Assembly: GCF_036906915.1 (NCBI RefSeq)
Contig: NZ_JBAKHX010000004.1
Location: 304,851-368,850, forward strand
From: Phytohabitans sp036906915
Lineage (GTDB): Bacteria > Actinomycetota > Actinomycetes > Mycobacteriales > Micromonosporaceae
DNA length: 64,000 bases
Direction: 5' to 3'
Part shown: positions 49,366 to 56,663 of the stretch, piece after piece
How positions within the stretch are numbered: position 1 is the stretch's first letter
Layout of the letters: the number at the start of each line of letters is the position of its first letter
The notes under the pieces: generated by a model
What the model was told of the DNA's origin: nothing
What the model saw: the letters and a program-made list of their open reading frames with translations, nothing else
Databases searched by the model: none
Position numbers and translations under genes: made by a program

Positions 49366-49451
49366 GGGGAAGTGGCGGAATGGCAGACGCGCACGGTTCA
49401 GGTCCGTGTGCCCGAAAGGGCGTGGGGGTTCAACTCCCCCCTTCCCCACCA
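49366..49451 (+). tRNA. tRNA-Leu (anticodon CAG)
   Basis: The 86-base gene has an acceptor stem GGGGAAG/CTTCCCC with CCA encoded at 49449-49451. The anticodon stem CACGG/CCGTG encloses TTCAGGT with anticodon CAG, and a long variable arm (TGCCCGAAAGGGCG) is typical of class II tRNA. The T arm contains GGTTCAACTCC. Its place right after the fhaA promoter region mirrors the leuT position near the mycobacterial oriC. Confidence 0.96.
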
Positions 49452-49458
49452 GCTAGTG

Positions 49459-49487
49459 AAAGCCCCACCCACCAGGGCGGGGCTTTT
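49459..49487 (+). terminator. Terminator of tRNA-Leu
   Basis: AAAGCCCC and GGGGCTTTT form an interrupted stem around ACCCACCAGGGC, followed by TTTT, eight bases after the tRNA. Confidence 0.85.
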
Positions 49488-49590
49488 CTCGTATCCCGAT
49501 TCCGCGCGAGTACGGTTGGGGAAACCTGAGCGTCGGGACGAGCGCGTTATGCTCCTGAGCGGTTTCGTATCCCCGAACCTGGAGTGACGT

Positions 49591-50715
49591 GTGAGTGTCG
49601 CGCTGGTGACCGGCTCTGGCGGGCTGATCGGATCGGAAGCAGCTCGGCACTTCGCCGGGCTGGGTCTCGACGTGGTCGGCATCGACAACGACATGCGCCG
49701 GCAGTTCTTCGGCGACGAGGCGTCCACAGCGTGGAACGTCTTGCGCCTCACCAGCGACCTCAGCGGGGCGTACACCCACCACGACGTCGACATCCGCGAC
49801 CGGGACGCGCTAGGCAAGATCTTCCAGCGGTACGGGCGGGACATCGCGCTCGTCGTGCACACAGCTGCCCAGCCGTCGCACGACTGGGCCGTCCGCGACC
49901 CGTACACCGACTTCGACGTCAACGCCGTCGGCACGCTGAATGTCCTGCAGAACGTGCGGGAGCACTGCATCGAGGCCCCGGTCATCCACTGCTCCACCAA
50001 CAAGGTGTACGGCGACCGGCCCAACAGCCTGCCGCTGGTCGAGCAGGAGACTCGGTGGGAGATCGAGGCGGGCCACCCGTACGAGCAGGGCATCACCGAA
50101 GACATGTCGATCGACGCCTGCCTGCACTCGATCTTCGGGGCGTCCAAGGTGGCCGCCGATGTGATGGTCCAGGAGTACGGGCGCTACTTCGACATGCGCA
50201 CCGCCTGCTTCCGCGGCGGCACCCTGACCGGCCCGGCGCACTCCGCCACCGAGCTGCACGGATTCCTCGGGTATGTCATGCGGTGCAACATGGAGCGCCG
50301 TACGTACAAAATTTTCGGGTACCAAGGAAAGATGGTCCGCGACGCCATCCACTCCCACGACGTGGTCAGCGCGTTCGAGGCCTTCTTCCGTGCCCCCCGG
50401 TCGGCGGCTGTCTACAACCTCGGCGGTGGCCGGCACTCCAACTGCTCGCACCTCGAGGTCTTCGCGCTCGCCGAGAAGATCACCGGCGTCGAGATGCTCA
50501 GCGAGTACCACGAGGCGAACCGGGTCGGCGACCACAAGTGGTGGATCGGTTCCAACGCGGCGTTCGAGCGGGATTACCCCGACTGGCAGCAGGCGTACGA
50601 CGTCCCGATGATCCTTCAGGAGATCTACGAGGCCAACGTCGGCAAGTGGGTGCCTCGACCACCTCACGAAGACGCTCCGCCGCGCTCCACGTCTCCGCGG
50701 GGACCCCGGCCATGA
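49591..50715 (+). CDS. NAD-dependent sugar epimerase/dehydratase (CDP-paratose epimerase-like)
   Basis: This 374-residue extended SDR has the Rossmann motif GSGGLIGSEAARHF at the N-terminus, VVHTAAQPSHDWAVRDPYTD and the HCSTNKVYGD segment. At the usual catalytic YxxxK site it reads IFGASKVAAD, so the Tyr is replaced by Phe. The pattern resembles CDP-paratose/tyvelose 2-epimerase-like enzymes. The Phe replacement may mean a changed reaction or use of the Tyr of NKVYGD. It opens the glycan locus. GTG 49591 begins MSVALVTGSG. Its TGA overlaps the next gene's ATG by four bases, so the two act together. Confidence 0.85.
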   Translation: MSVALVTGSGGLIGSEAARHFAGLGLDVVGIDNDMRRQFFGDEASTAWNVLRLTSDLSGAYTHHDVDIRDRDALGKIFQRYGRDIALVVHTAAQPSHDWAVRDPYTDFDVNAVGTLNVLQNVREHCIEAPVIHCSTNKVYGDRPNSLPLVEQETRWEIEAGHPYEQGITEDMSIDACLHSIFGASKVAADVMVQEYGRYFDMRTACFRGGTLTGPAHSATELHGFLGYVMRCNMERRTYKIFGYQGKMVRDAIHSHDVVSAFEAFFRAPRSAAVYNLGGGRHSNCSHLEVFALAEKITGVEMLSEYHEANRVGDHKWWIGSNAAFERDYPDWQQAYDVPMILQEIYEANVGKWVPRPPHEDAPPRSTSPRGPRP

Positions 50716-51524
50716 TCGCCAAAGGTAAGCGCAACGTACTCGGCGTCCTGGTCGACGCCGTCGACTACGAGGCCGCCACCGCGCAGGTCATCGCCGCCGC
50801 GCACGAACGGCGCCCGCTCGCCCTGACCGCGCTCGCTGTGCACGGTGTGATGACCGGGGTCCTCGACCGGGCGCACAACGCCCGGCTCAACTCGTTCGAT
50901 CTGATCACCCCCGACGGCCAGCCGGTGCGCTGGGCGCTCAACCTGCTGCACGGCGCCGGCCTGCCCGACCGCGTCTACGGGCCCACGCTCACGCTCAAGG
51001 TGCTCGAACGCTGCGCGGCCGAGGGTCTGCCGGTCTACCTGTACGGCTCGACCGAGCACACCCTGAGCCATCTGCTGCCCTCGCTGGAGCGGTCGTTCCC
51101 CGGTTTGAAGATCGCGGGCGCCGAGGCGTCGAAGTTCCGCCAGGTCCAGCCGGGCGAAGACGTGCAGATCGCCGACCGCATCCGGGCCTCCGGCGCGAGG
51201 CTGGTGCTGGTCGGGCTCGGCTGCCCACGCCAGGAGGTCTTCGCGTACGCCATGCGGCCGCTGCTGGACATGCCGCTGATGGCGGTCGGTGCCGCGTTCG
51301 ACTACCACGCCGGGCTGCTGCGCCAGCCGCCGACGTGGATGCAGCGGGTCGGGCTGGAGTGGCTGTGGCGGCTCGGTCTGGAGCCCAAGCGGCTGTGGCG
51401 CCGGTACGTGGTCCTGAACCCGGCCTACCTGGCGCGACTGGGCGCCCAGAAGGCCAAGCTCTGGGACGCCACCCCGCCGGCCCCCGCGCCGGCAGACGAA
51501 CGCCCTCCGACCTTCTCCGTCTAG
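50712..51524 (+). CDS. WecG/TagA/CpsF-family glycosyltransferase
   Basis: The 270-residue product belongs to GT26, which moves an N-acetylhexosamine or related sugar onto a lipid-linked sugar, as in teichoic acid or enterobacterial antigen assembly. It shows DLITPDGQPVRWAL (catalytic Asp region), YLYGSTEHTL, and VGLGCPRQEVFA with the C-terminal FDYHAGLLRQPPTWMQRVGL motif. It is probably a peripheral membrane enzyme. The ATG at 50712 overlaps the epimerase stop. The longer frame upstream (to 49584) is antiparallel noise in the epimerase gene. Confidence 0.9.
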   Translation: MIAKGKRNVLGVLVDAVDYEAATAQVIAAAHERRPLALTALAVHGVMTGVLDRAHNARLNSFDLITPDGQPVRWALNLLHGAGLPDRVYGPTLTLKVLERCAAEGLPVYLYGSTEHTLSHLLPSLERSFPGLKIAGAEASKFRQVQPGEDVQIADRIRASGARLVLVGLGCPRQEVFAYAMRPLLDMPLMAVGAAFDYHAGLLRQPPTWMQRVGLEWLWRLGLEPKRLWRRYVVLNPAYLARLGAQKAKLWDATPPAPAPADERPPTFSV

Positions 51525-51592
51525 GTCTGCGTCAAGGCGGATCCCCCTAGCCCGCTCTTCCCTGCGGGAATGCGCTTTCCTATGCTGGGCGC

Positions 51593-52954
51593 ATGATGCG
51601 GATCGACGACGGGCTGACCCCCACGACCCTGTTACCCAAGATCGAGCGGCTGTGGGACGCCTCGGCGCAAAAAATCGACTCGATCGAGAAGACCTGCCCG
51701 CCGGGCTCGCCGTCGCCGGTCTTCACCGTGGACGGGCAGTACACCGCTCGCGGCTGGACCGAGTGGACCCAAGGATTCCAGTACGGCTCGGCCGTGCTCC
51801 AGTTCGACGCAACCGACGAGCGGCGCTTCCTCGACCTGGCGCGCGACCTCACCATCCGGGTCATGGCGAGCCATGTCAGCCACATCGGCGTGCACGACCA
51901 CGGCTTCAACAATGTCAGCACGTACGGGAACCTGTGGCGGCTCGCTCTGGAGGGGCGTAACGACGACGGTCACCTGGACTTCTACGAGCTGGCCCTGAAG
52001 CTCACGGGTGCCGTGCAGGCGGCACGCTGGCGGAGCACCGCCGACGGTAGCGGCTACATCTACTCCTTCAACGGGCCGCAGTCGCTCTTCGTCGACACCA
52101 TCCGATCTTGCCGTGCCCTCGCCGTCTCGCACCAGCTCGGCCACGTGCTGATGGGCGAGCGCGACGAGCGGATCTCGCTGCTCGACCGGATCGTCCAGCA
52201 CGCCGCGAACACCGCCAAGTGGAACATCTTCTACGGCGAGGGGCGGGACAGCTACGACATCCGTGGCCGCACGGCCCACGAGTCGATCTTCAACGTCAAC
52301 GACGGCAGCTACCGTTGCCCGAGCACGCAGCAGGGGTACTCGCCGTTCAGCACCTGGACGCGCGGCCTGGCGTGGGCGATGGTCGGCTTCCCGGAGCAGC
52401 TGGAGTACCTGGCGAGCCGCCCCGACGAGGCGAAGCCCGAGGTCGTGGCCATGATGCTCAAGGCCGCCACCGCCACCTGCGACTTCTACATCGAGCACAG
52501 TCCTACGGACGGCGTGCCGTACTGGGACACCGGAGCACCGGGGCTCGCCAAGCTCGGCGACTACCTGGACCGCCCGGCCGACCCGTTCAACGAGCACGAG
52601 CCGGTCGACTCGTCGGCGGCGGCGATCGCGGCGCAGGGGCTGCTGCGGCTCGGCCGGTATCTGAGCGCCAACGGCCAGCCGGACGAGGGCCAGCGGTACT
52701 GGCAGGCCGGCCTGACCGTGTGCGACACGATCTTCGACGAGCCGTACCTCAGCACCGACCCACGCCACCAGGGCCTGATCCTGCACTCGGTGTACCACCG
52801 CCCGAACGGCTGGGACCACGTGCCGGCTGGACAGACGGTGCCGAACGGCGAGTCGAGCATGTGGGGCGACTACCACGCCCGCGAGGTCGCGCTGTACCTC
52901 CAGCGCGTCGCCCGCGACGAGCCCTACTACACGTTCTTCGGGGGAAACCGGTGA
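51593..52954 (+). CDS. GH88-like hydrolase (unsaturated uronyl hydrolase family)
   Basis: The 453-residue protein has an alpha6/alpha6 barrel pattern and the GH88/GH105 signature TQQGYSPFSTWTRGLAWAMV, with Asp residues in NVNDGSYRC and DHGFNNVSTYG as possible catalytic acids. GH88 enzymes hydrate 4,5-unsaturated uronic acids released by polysaccharide lyases. No signal peptide is present, so it acts on sugar taken up or made inside the cell. No lyase gene is nearby, so the substrate is unclear. It is followed by a coupled SDR gene (GTGA overlap). Confidence 0.82.
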   Translation: MMRIDDGLTPTTLLPKIERLWDASAQKIDSIEKTCPPGSPSPVFTVDGQYTARGWTEWTQGFQYGSAVLQFDATDERRFLDLARDLTIRVMASHVSHIGVHDHGFNNVSTYGNLWRLALEGRNDDGHLDFYELALKLTGAVQAARWRSTADGSGYIYSFNGPQSLFVDTIRSCRALAVSHQLGHVLMGERDERISLLDRIVQHAANTAKWNIFYGEGRDSYDIRGRTAHESIFNVNDGSYRCPSTQQGYSPFSTWTRGLAWAMVGFPEQLEYLASRPDEAKPEVVAMMLKAATATCDFYIEHSPTDGVPYWDTGAPGLAKLGDYLDRPADPFNEHEPVDSSAAAIAAQGLLRLGRYLSANGQPDEGQRYWQAGLTVCDTIFDEPYLSTDPRHQGLILHSVYHRPNGWDHVPAGQTVPNGESSMWGDYHAREVALYLQRVARDEPYYTFFGGNR

Positions 52955-53718
52955 CCCGCGCCGCGATCGTCACGGGCGGCTCCCGGGGCATCGGCCGGGG
53001 CATCGTGCTGGCACTGGCCAGGGCCGGGTACGACGTCGTGGTCAACTACGCCAGCAACGCCGACGCCGCACGAGAGGTCGGCAAGCAGGTCGAGGCCGCC
53101 GGCCAGCGCGCACACCTCGCACAGGCCGACATCTCCAGCGCGGCCGACCGGAAGCGGCTGGTCGACGAGGCGGTGAGCGCGTTCGGCCGGATCGACCTGC
53201 TCGTCAACAACGCCGGCGTGGCGCCGAACGTGCGCGCCGACCTGCTGGACGCGGGCGAGGAGTCGTTCGACCGGCTGATCAACATCAACCTCAAGGGCCC
53301 GTACTTCCTCACGCAGCTCGTCGCGCGACACATGATCGAGCAGGCCGAAACGGTCGCGAACCCAAAGATCATCACCATCTCGTCGATCAGCGCCTACACC
53401 GCCAGCCTCAACCGGGGTGACTACTGCGTCGCCAAGGCCGGCCTGGCGATGGCCACGCAGCTGTACGCGGCGCGGCTGGCCGAGCACGGCATCAACGTGT
53501 ACGAGATCCGGCCCGGGATCATCGAGACCGACATGACCGGTGCGGTCAAGGAGAAGTACGACAACCTGATCTTCAACGAGGGGATCACGCCGATCCGCCG
53601 CTGGGGTCAGCCCGAGGATGTGGGCAAGGCGGTTGTGGCGGTGGCGACCGACCTGCTGCCGTTCAGCACCGGCCAGGTCATCGACGTGGACGGCGGCTTC
53701 CACCTCCGGATTCTCTAG
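52951..53718 (+). CDS. Short-chain dehydrogenase/reductase
   Basis: The 255-residue SDR has the cofactor motif TGGSRGIGRG, NNAGVAPN, catalytic Ser in ISSISAY and the YCVAKAG site giving Tyr-x-x-x-Lys. The family best known is FabG-like 3-oxoacyl reductases, but in this context it more likely reduces a sugar or keto-uronate released by the GH88-like enzyme. It is translationally coupled to that gene. Its last four bases overlap the convergent soxR gene. Confidence 0.88.
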   Translation: MTRAAIVTGGSRGIGRGIVLALARAGYDVVVNYASNADAAREVGKQVEAAGQRAHLAQADISSAADRKRLVDEAVSAFGRIDLLVNNAGVAPNVRADLLDAGEESFDRLININLKGPYFLTQLVARHMIEQAETVANPKIITISSISAYTASLNRGDYCVAKAGLAMATQLYAARLAEHGINVYEIRPGIIETDMTGAVKEKYDNLIFNEGITPIRRWGQPEDVGKAVVAVATDLLPFSTGQVIDVDGGFHLRIL

Positions 53719-54155
53719 GCGAGCGCCGGGAAGCGGCGGGCGCCTGGACCGTCCGCCGCCAGCTCGTCCTCCGGGTTGCTGAGGCGGCACGCGGTCAGCG
53801 ACAGGCAGCCGCAGCCGATGCAGCCCGTGAGGTCGTCGCGGAGGCGCTCCAACAACGCGATCCGGTCGTTCAGCTTGGCCTGCCAGCGCGACGACAGCCG
53901 CGCCCAGTCGGCCCTGGTCGGGGTCCGCGATTCCGGCAAGCTGTCGAGCGCGTCCCGGACCTCCTCCAGCGAGACGCCCACCTGCTGCGCGATCCGGATG
54001 AACGAGACCCGGCGCAGCTCGGCACGGTCGTACCGGCGCTGGTTGCCGCCGGTGCGGCCGGCTCGGATGAGGCCCAGCCGCTCGTAGTACCGCAATGCGG
54101 ACGGCGCCACGCCGGAGCGGTGCGCGAGCTCGCCGATCGTCAGTGTCTGCTGCAC
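53715..54155 (-). CDS. soxR: SoxR-type MerR-family redox regulator
   Basis: The 146-residue protein starts MQQTLTIGELAHRSGV and has a MerR winged helix, a coiled-coil dimer helix and a C-terminal CIGCGCLSLTAC cluster, the four cysteines that hold the [2Fe-2S] centre of SoxR. In actinomycetes SoxR responds to redox-active metabolites rather than superoxide. GTG 54155 is preceded by TAAAGT at seven bases, indicating a leaderless message, and a CTTTACTTAAAG palindrome overlaps that -10. It sits between the SDR and the transketolase genes, which it may control. Confidence 0.93.
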   Translation of the reverse strand: MQQTLTIGELAHRSGVAPSALRYYERLGLIRAGRTGGNQRRYDRAELRRVSFIRIAQQVGVSLEEVRDALDSLPESRTPTRADWARLSSRWQAKLNDRIALLERLRDDLTGCIGCGCLSLTACRLSNPEDELAADGPGARRFPALA

Positions 54156-54162
54156 AACAGTG

Positions 54163-54175
54163 ACTTTACTTAAAG
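54163..54175 (-). promoter_or_regulatory. Palindrome overlapping the soxR -10
   Basis: CTTTACTTAAAG (54164-54175) has five-base arms around two bases and overlaps the minus-strand TAAAGT (-10, 54163-54168). It lies 28 bases before the transketolase ATG. A role as the SoxR operator for both genes is plausible but the sequence does not match the known SoxR box. Confidence 0.4.
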
Positions 54176-54202
54176 CCGACTTCAACTTGCACGCTGGTGG
54201 GC

Positions 54203-54961
54203 ATGACCGTGACCACAACGACGAACCGGCTCGACGAGTTACTACGCCGCATTACCGGCGACGAGAAACACGCCCCCAGCGCCCACTCCACGCTCGATGT
54301 CATCTGGGTGCTCTACGACCGGGTGCTTCAGGTGGCGCCGGACCGCGTCGGCGACCCCGACCGCGACCGCTTCCTGCTCTCCAAGGGCCACGGGCCGGCC
54401 GCCTTCTACGCGGTGCTCGCGGCAAAGGGTTTCATCCCCGAAGACTGGCTGGACGACGTCGCCGGACCCGAGAGCCGCCTCGGGCACCACCCGGACCGCC
54501 TGCTGGTGCCCGGCGTCGAGATCGGCTCCGGGTCGCTCGGCCACGGCCTCGGACTGGGCGTGGGCACCGCGCTCGGGCTGCGGGCCCAGGGACTCACAAC
54601 CCCGAGGGTGTACGTCCTGGTGGGCGACGCCGAGCTCGACGAGGGCTCCAACCACGAGGCGATCGCGTACGCGGGCGCGACCGGCCTCGACACGATCACC
54701 GCGGTCGTGATCGACAACCAGTCGACCACCCACGGATGGCCCGGCGGCATCACGAGCAGCTCACAGATCCGAGCCACGGCCGAGCTCAGTCCGCATGTCG
54801 AGGCCGCCTGGGTGCGGCCGTGGCTCGGACCGTTCGGATTCCATGGCTGGAGTTCGGCCACTGTGGACGGTCGTGACCATGACGCCATCGAGCGGGCCCT
54901 CAAGAGCCACGAACCCGGACGTCCCCACGTCGTGGTGGCCGTCGTGGAGACCAAGGAGTGA
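54203..54961 (+). CDS. Transketolase N-terminal subunit
   Basis: The 252-residue protein is the TPP-binding half of a split transketolase: LLSKGHGPAAFYAVLA, LGHGLGLGVGTALG, and the diphosphate/magnesium motif GDAELDEGSNHEAI. It transfers two-carbon ketol units together with the next gene product. Full-length transketolase has both halves in one chain; split forms are common in sugar and secondary-metabolite loci of Actinobacteria. ATG 54203 is used; an upstream GTG at 54197 is possible. Confidence 0.9.
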   Translation: MTVTTTTNRLDELLRRITGDEKHAPSAHSTLDVIWVLYDRVLQVAPDRVGDPDRDRFLLSKGHGPAAFYAVLAAKGFIPEDWLDDVAGPESRLGHHPDRLLVPGVEIGSGSLGHGLGLGVGTALGLRAQGLTTPRVYVLVGDAELDEGSNHEAIAYAGATGLDTITAVVIDNQSTTHGWPGGITSSSQIRATAELSPHVEAAWVRPWLGPFGFHGWSSATVDGRDHDAIERALKSHEPGRPHVVVAVVETKE

Positions 54962-54963
54962 TG

Positions 54964-55833
54964 ATGCGCGAGACATTCGTCGACACCGCCACCCGACTGC
55001 TGGACGACGACCCGCGTACGGCGGTCGTATTGGCCGACATCTCGGCGGTCGCCTTCGAGCCGGCGGCTCGCCGGCACCCCGACCGGGTGCTCAACATGGG
55101 CATCCGCGAGCAGCTCATGGTCGGGGTGGCGGGCGGGCTCGCGCTGACCGGGCTGCGGCCGATCGTCCACTCGTACGCGACGTTCGTCGTGGACCGGGCA
55201 TACGAGCAGATCAAGCTCGACATCGGGCACCAGGGCGTAGGCGCGATCCTCGTGAGCGTGGGCGCCTCGTACGACGGCTCCACCGCCGGCCGCACACACA
55301 TGTCACCGGGCGACGTCGCTCTCTTCGACACGCTCGACGGGTGGACTGTCCATGTACCCGGTCACGCCGGTGAGGTGGCACCGCTGCTGATCGCGGCGGC
55401 CGAGCACGACGAGCCGGTTTATATCCGGTTGTCCACCCACCACAACTCGGCGCCGCGCCCCGCGACGGGCCTACAGACGATCAAGCGGGGCCAGCGGGCG
55501 GTGGTGGTGGCCGTCGGGCCGATGCTCGACACGGTGCTGGCCGCGACCGAAGGGCTCGACGTCACCGTGGCGTACACGAACACGCCGCGCCCGTTCGACG
55601 TGCGGGGACTGCGCGCCCTGGGCCACCACGACGTGGTGATGGTCGAGCCGTACCTGGCCGGAACGTCGAGCGCGGTCCTGGCAGAGGCGCTGCGCGACGT
55701 GCCCAGTCGGGTGCTGGGCCTCGGGGTGGGCCGCGCCGACCTACACCGTTACGGGAGCCCGAAGGACCACGCAAGGTGGCACGGGCTGGACGCGGCCGGG
55801 CTGCGCCGATCGATCAGTGAGTTTGTGAACTAG
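54964..55833 (+). CDS. Transketolase C-terminal subunit
   Basis: The 289-residue protein is the pyrimidine-binding and C-terminal half of the split transketolase, with the catalytic-Glu region NMGIREQLMVGVAGGLAL and THMSPGDVALF. ATG 54964 lies six bases after AAGGAG; ATG 54961 overlaps the upstream stop by one base. It forms one unit with the preceding gene. Its product pair may supply an unusual ketose or deoxyketose to the surrounding glycan locus. Confidence 0.9.
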   Translation: MRETFVDTATRLLDDDPRTAVVLADISAVAFEPAARRHPDRVLNMGIREQLMVGVAGGLALTGLRPIVHSYATFVVDRAYEQIKLDIGHQGVGAILVSVGASYDGSTAGRTHMSPGDVALFDTLDGWTVHVPGHAGEVAPLLIAAAEHDEPVYIRLSTHHNSAPRPATGLQTIKRGQRAVVVAVGPMLDTVLAATEGLDVTVAYTNTPRPFDVRGLRALGHHDVVMVEPYLAGTSSAVLAEALRDVPSRVLGLGVGRADLHRYGSPKDHARWHGLDAAGLRRSISEFVN

Positions 55834-56528
55834 GAGCGCCGGGCGCGCTCGCGACCCAGGATCCAGAGGGCTTCGACGCCGTCTTTCCAGGTGATCTTCT
55901 TGCCCTCTTCGCGGTTGCGCGCCCGGTAGCTGATCGGCACCTCGTAGGGGCGGATGCGCCGCCGCAGCAGCTTGCCGGTGACCTCGGCCTCCATGCCGAA
56001 GCCGCGGGAGCGCACGTCGAGCGAGCGGTACAGCGCGACCGGCATCAGCTTGAAGCAGGTCTCCAGGTCGCCGATGTACGAATTGAACAGCACGTTGGCG
56101 GCCGTGGTGACCGCCTTGTTGCCCATCACGTACCAGAAGCTGTAGGCGCTGTGGCTGCCGAAGGTGCGATTGCCGTAGACGACGGTGGCCCGGCCGTCGA
56201 GCACCGGGGCGAGCAGCTTGGGGATGTCCTGCGGGTCGTACTCCAGGTCGGCGTCGAGGATGACCATGTATTCGCCCTCGGCGCTGTTGACCGCGGTCTT
56301 GATGGCGGCGCCCTTGCCGGCGTTGCGACGGTGCGTGATCACCCGCACCCGGGTGTCGTCTATGCCATCGAGTGCATCCGCGGTGCCGTCCCGGCTGCCG
56401 TCGTCGACGACCACCATCTCGATCTCGCACGGGTAGTCGACGGAGAGGGCCTGCTTCAGGGCGTCCGCGATGCGTTCTTCCTCGTTGTAGACCGGCATGA
56501 GGATCGAAAGCTTCACGGGGATCTCCAC
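55830..56528 (-). CDS. GT2 glycosyltransferase (dolichol-phosphate mannosyltransferase-like)
   Basis: The 232-residue protein is a GT2 enzyme with the nucleotide-sugar motif VVVDDGSRDGT, the DADLEYDPQD metal site, and the typical RNAGKGAAIKTAV. It lacks membrane helices and ends in a basic ITWKDGVEALWILGRERARR tail. Relatives make polyprenyl-phosphate sugars used by membrane transferases such as the one encoded divergently at 56664. The start may be GTG 56528 or GTG 56516 (MKLSILMPVY). Its end overlaps the transketolase gene by four bases. Confidence 0.9.
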   Translation of the reverse strand: MEIPVKLSILMPVYNEEERIADALKQALSVDYPCEIEMVVVDDGSRDGTADALDGIDDTRVRVITHRRNAGKGAAIKTAVNSAEGEYMVILDADLEYDPQDIPKLLAPVLDGRATVVYGNRTFGSHSAYSFWYVMGNKAVTTAANVLFNSYIGDLETCFKLMPVALYRSLDVRSRGFGMEAEVTGKLLRRRIRPYEVPISYRARNREEGKKITWKDGVEALWILGRERARRS

Positions 56529-56663
56529 TAGGCTGACGGCTGGACCGGACTCAGCCTAGCTTGGTCGCCTGGGCCAGGCGCGCCTGCACGGCACTTTCGC
56601 CACATCTGATGCACTTGCTTCGCTCGGGGCATCGCGCGCCTGAAAGCGCGCTCGCTTAGCCGG

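Noticed and set aside
54248..54260. ATTACCGG resembling the shared lipid operator
   Set aside because: It is inside the transketolase coding sequence and lacks the second half-site.
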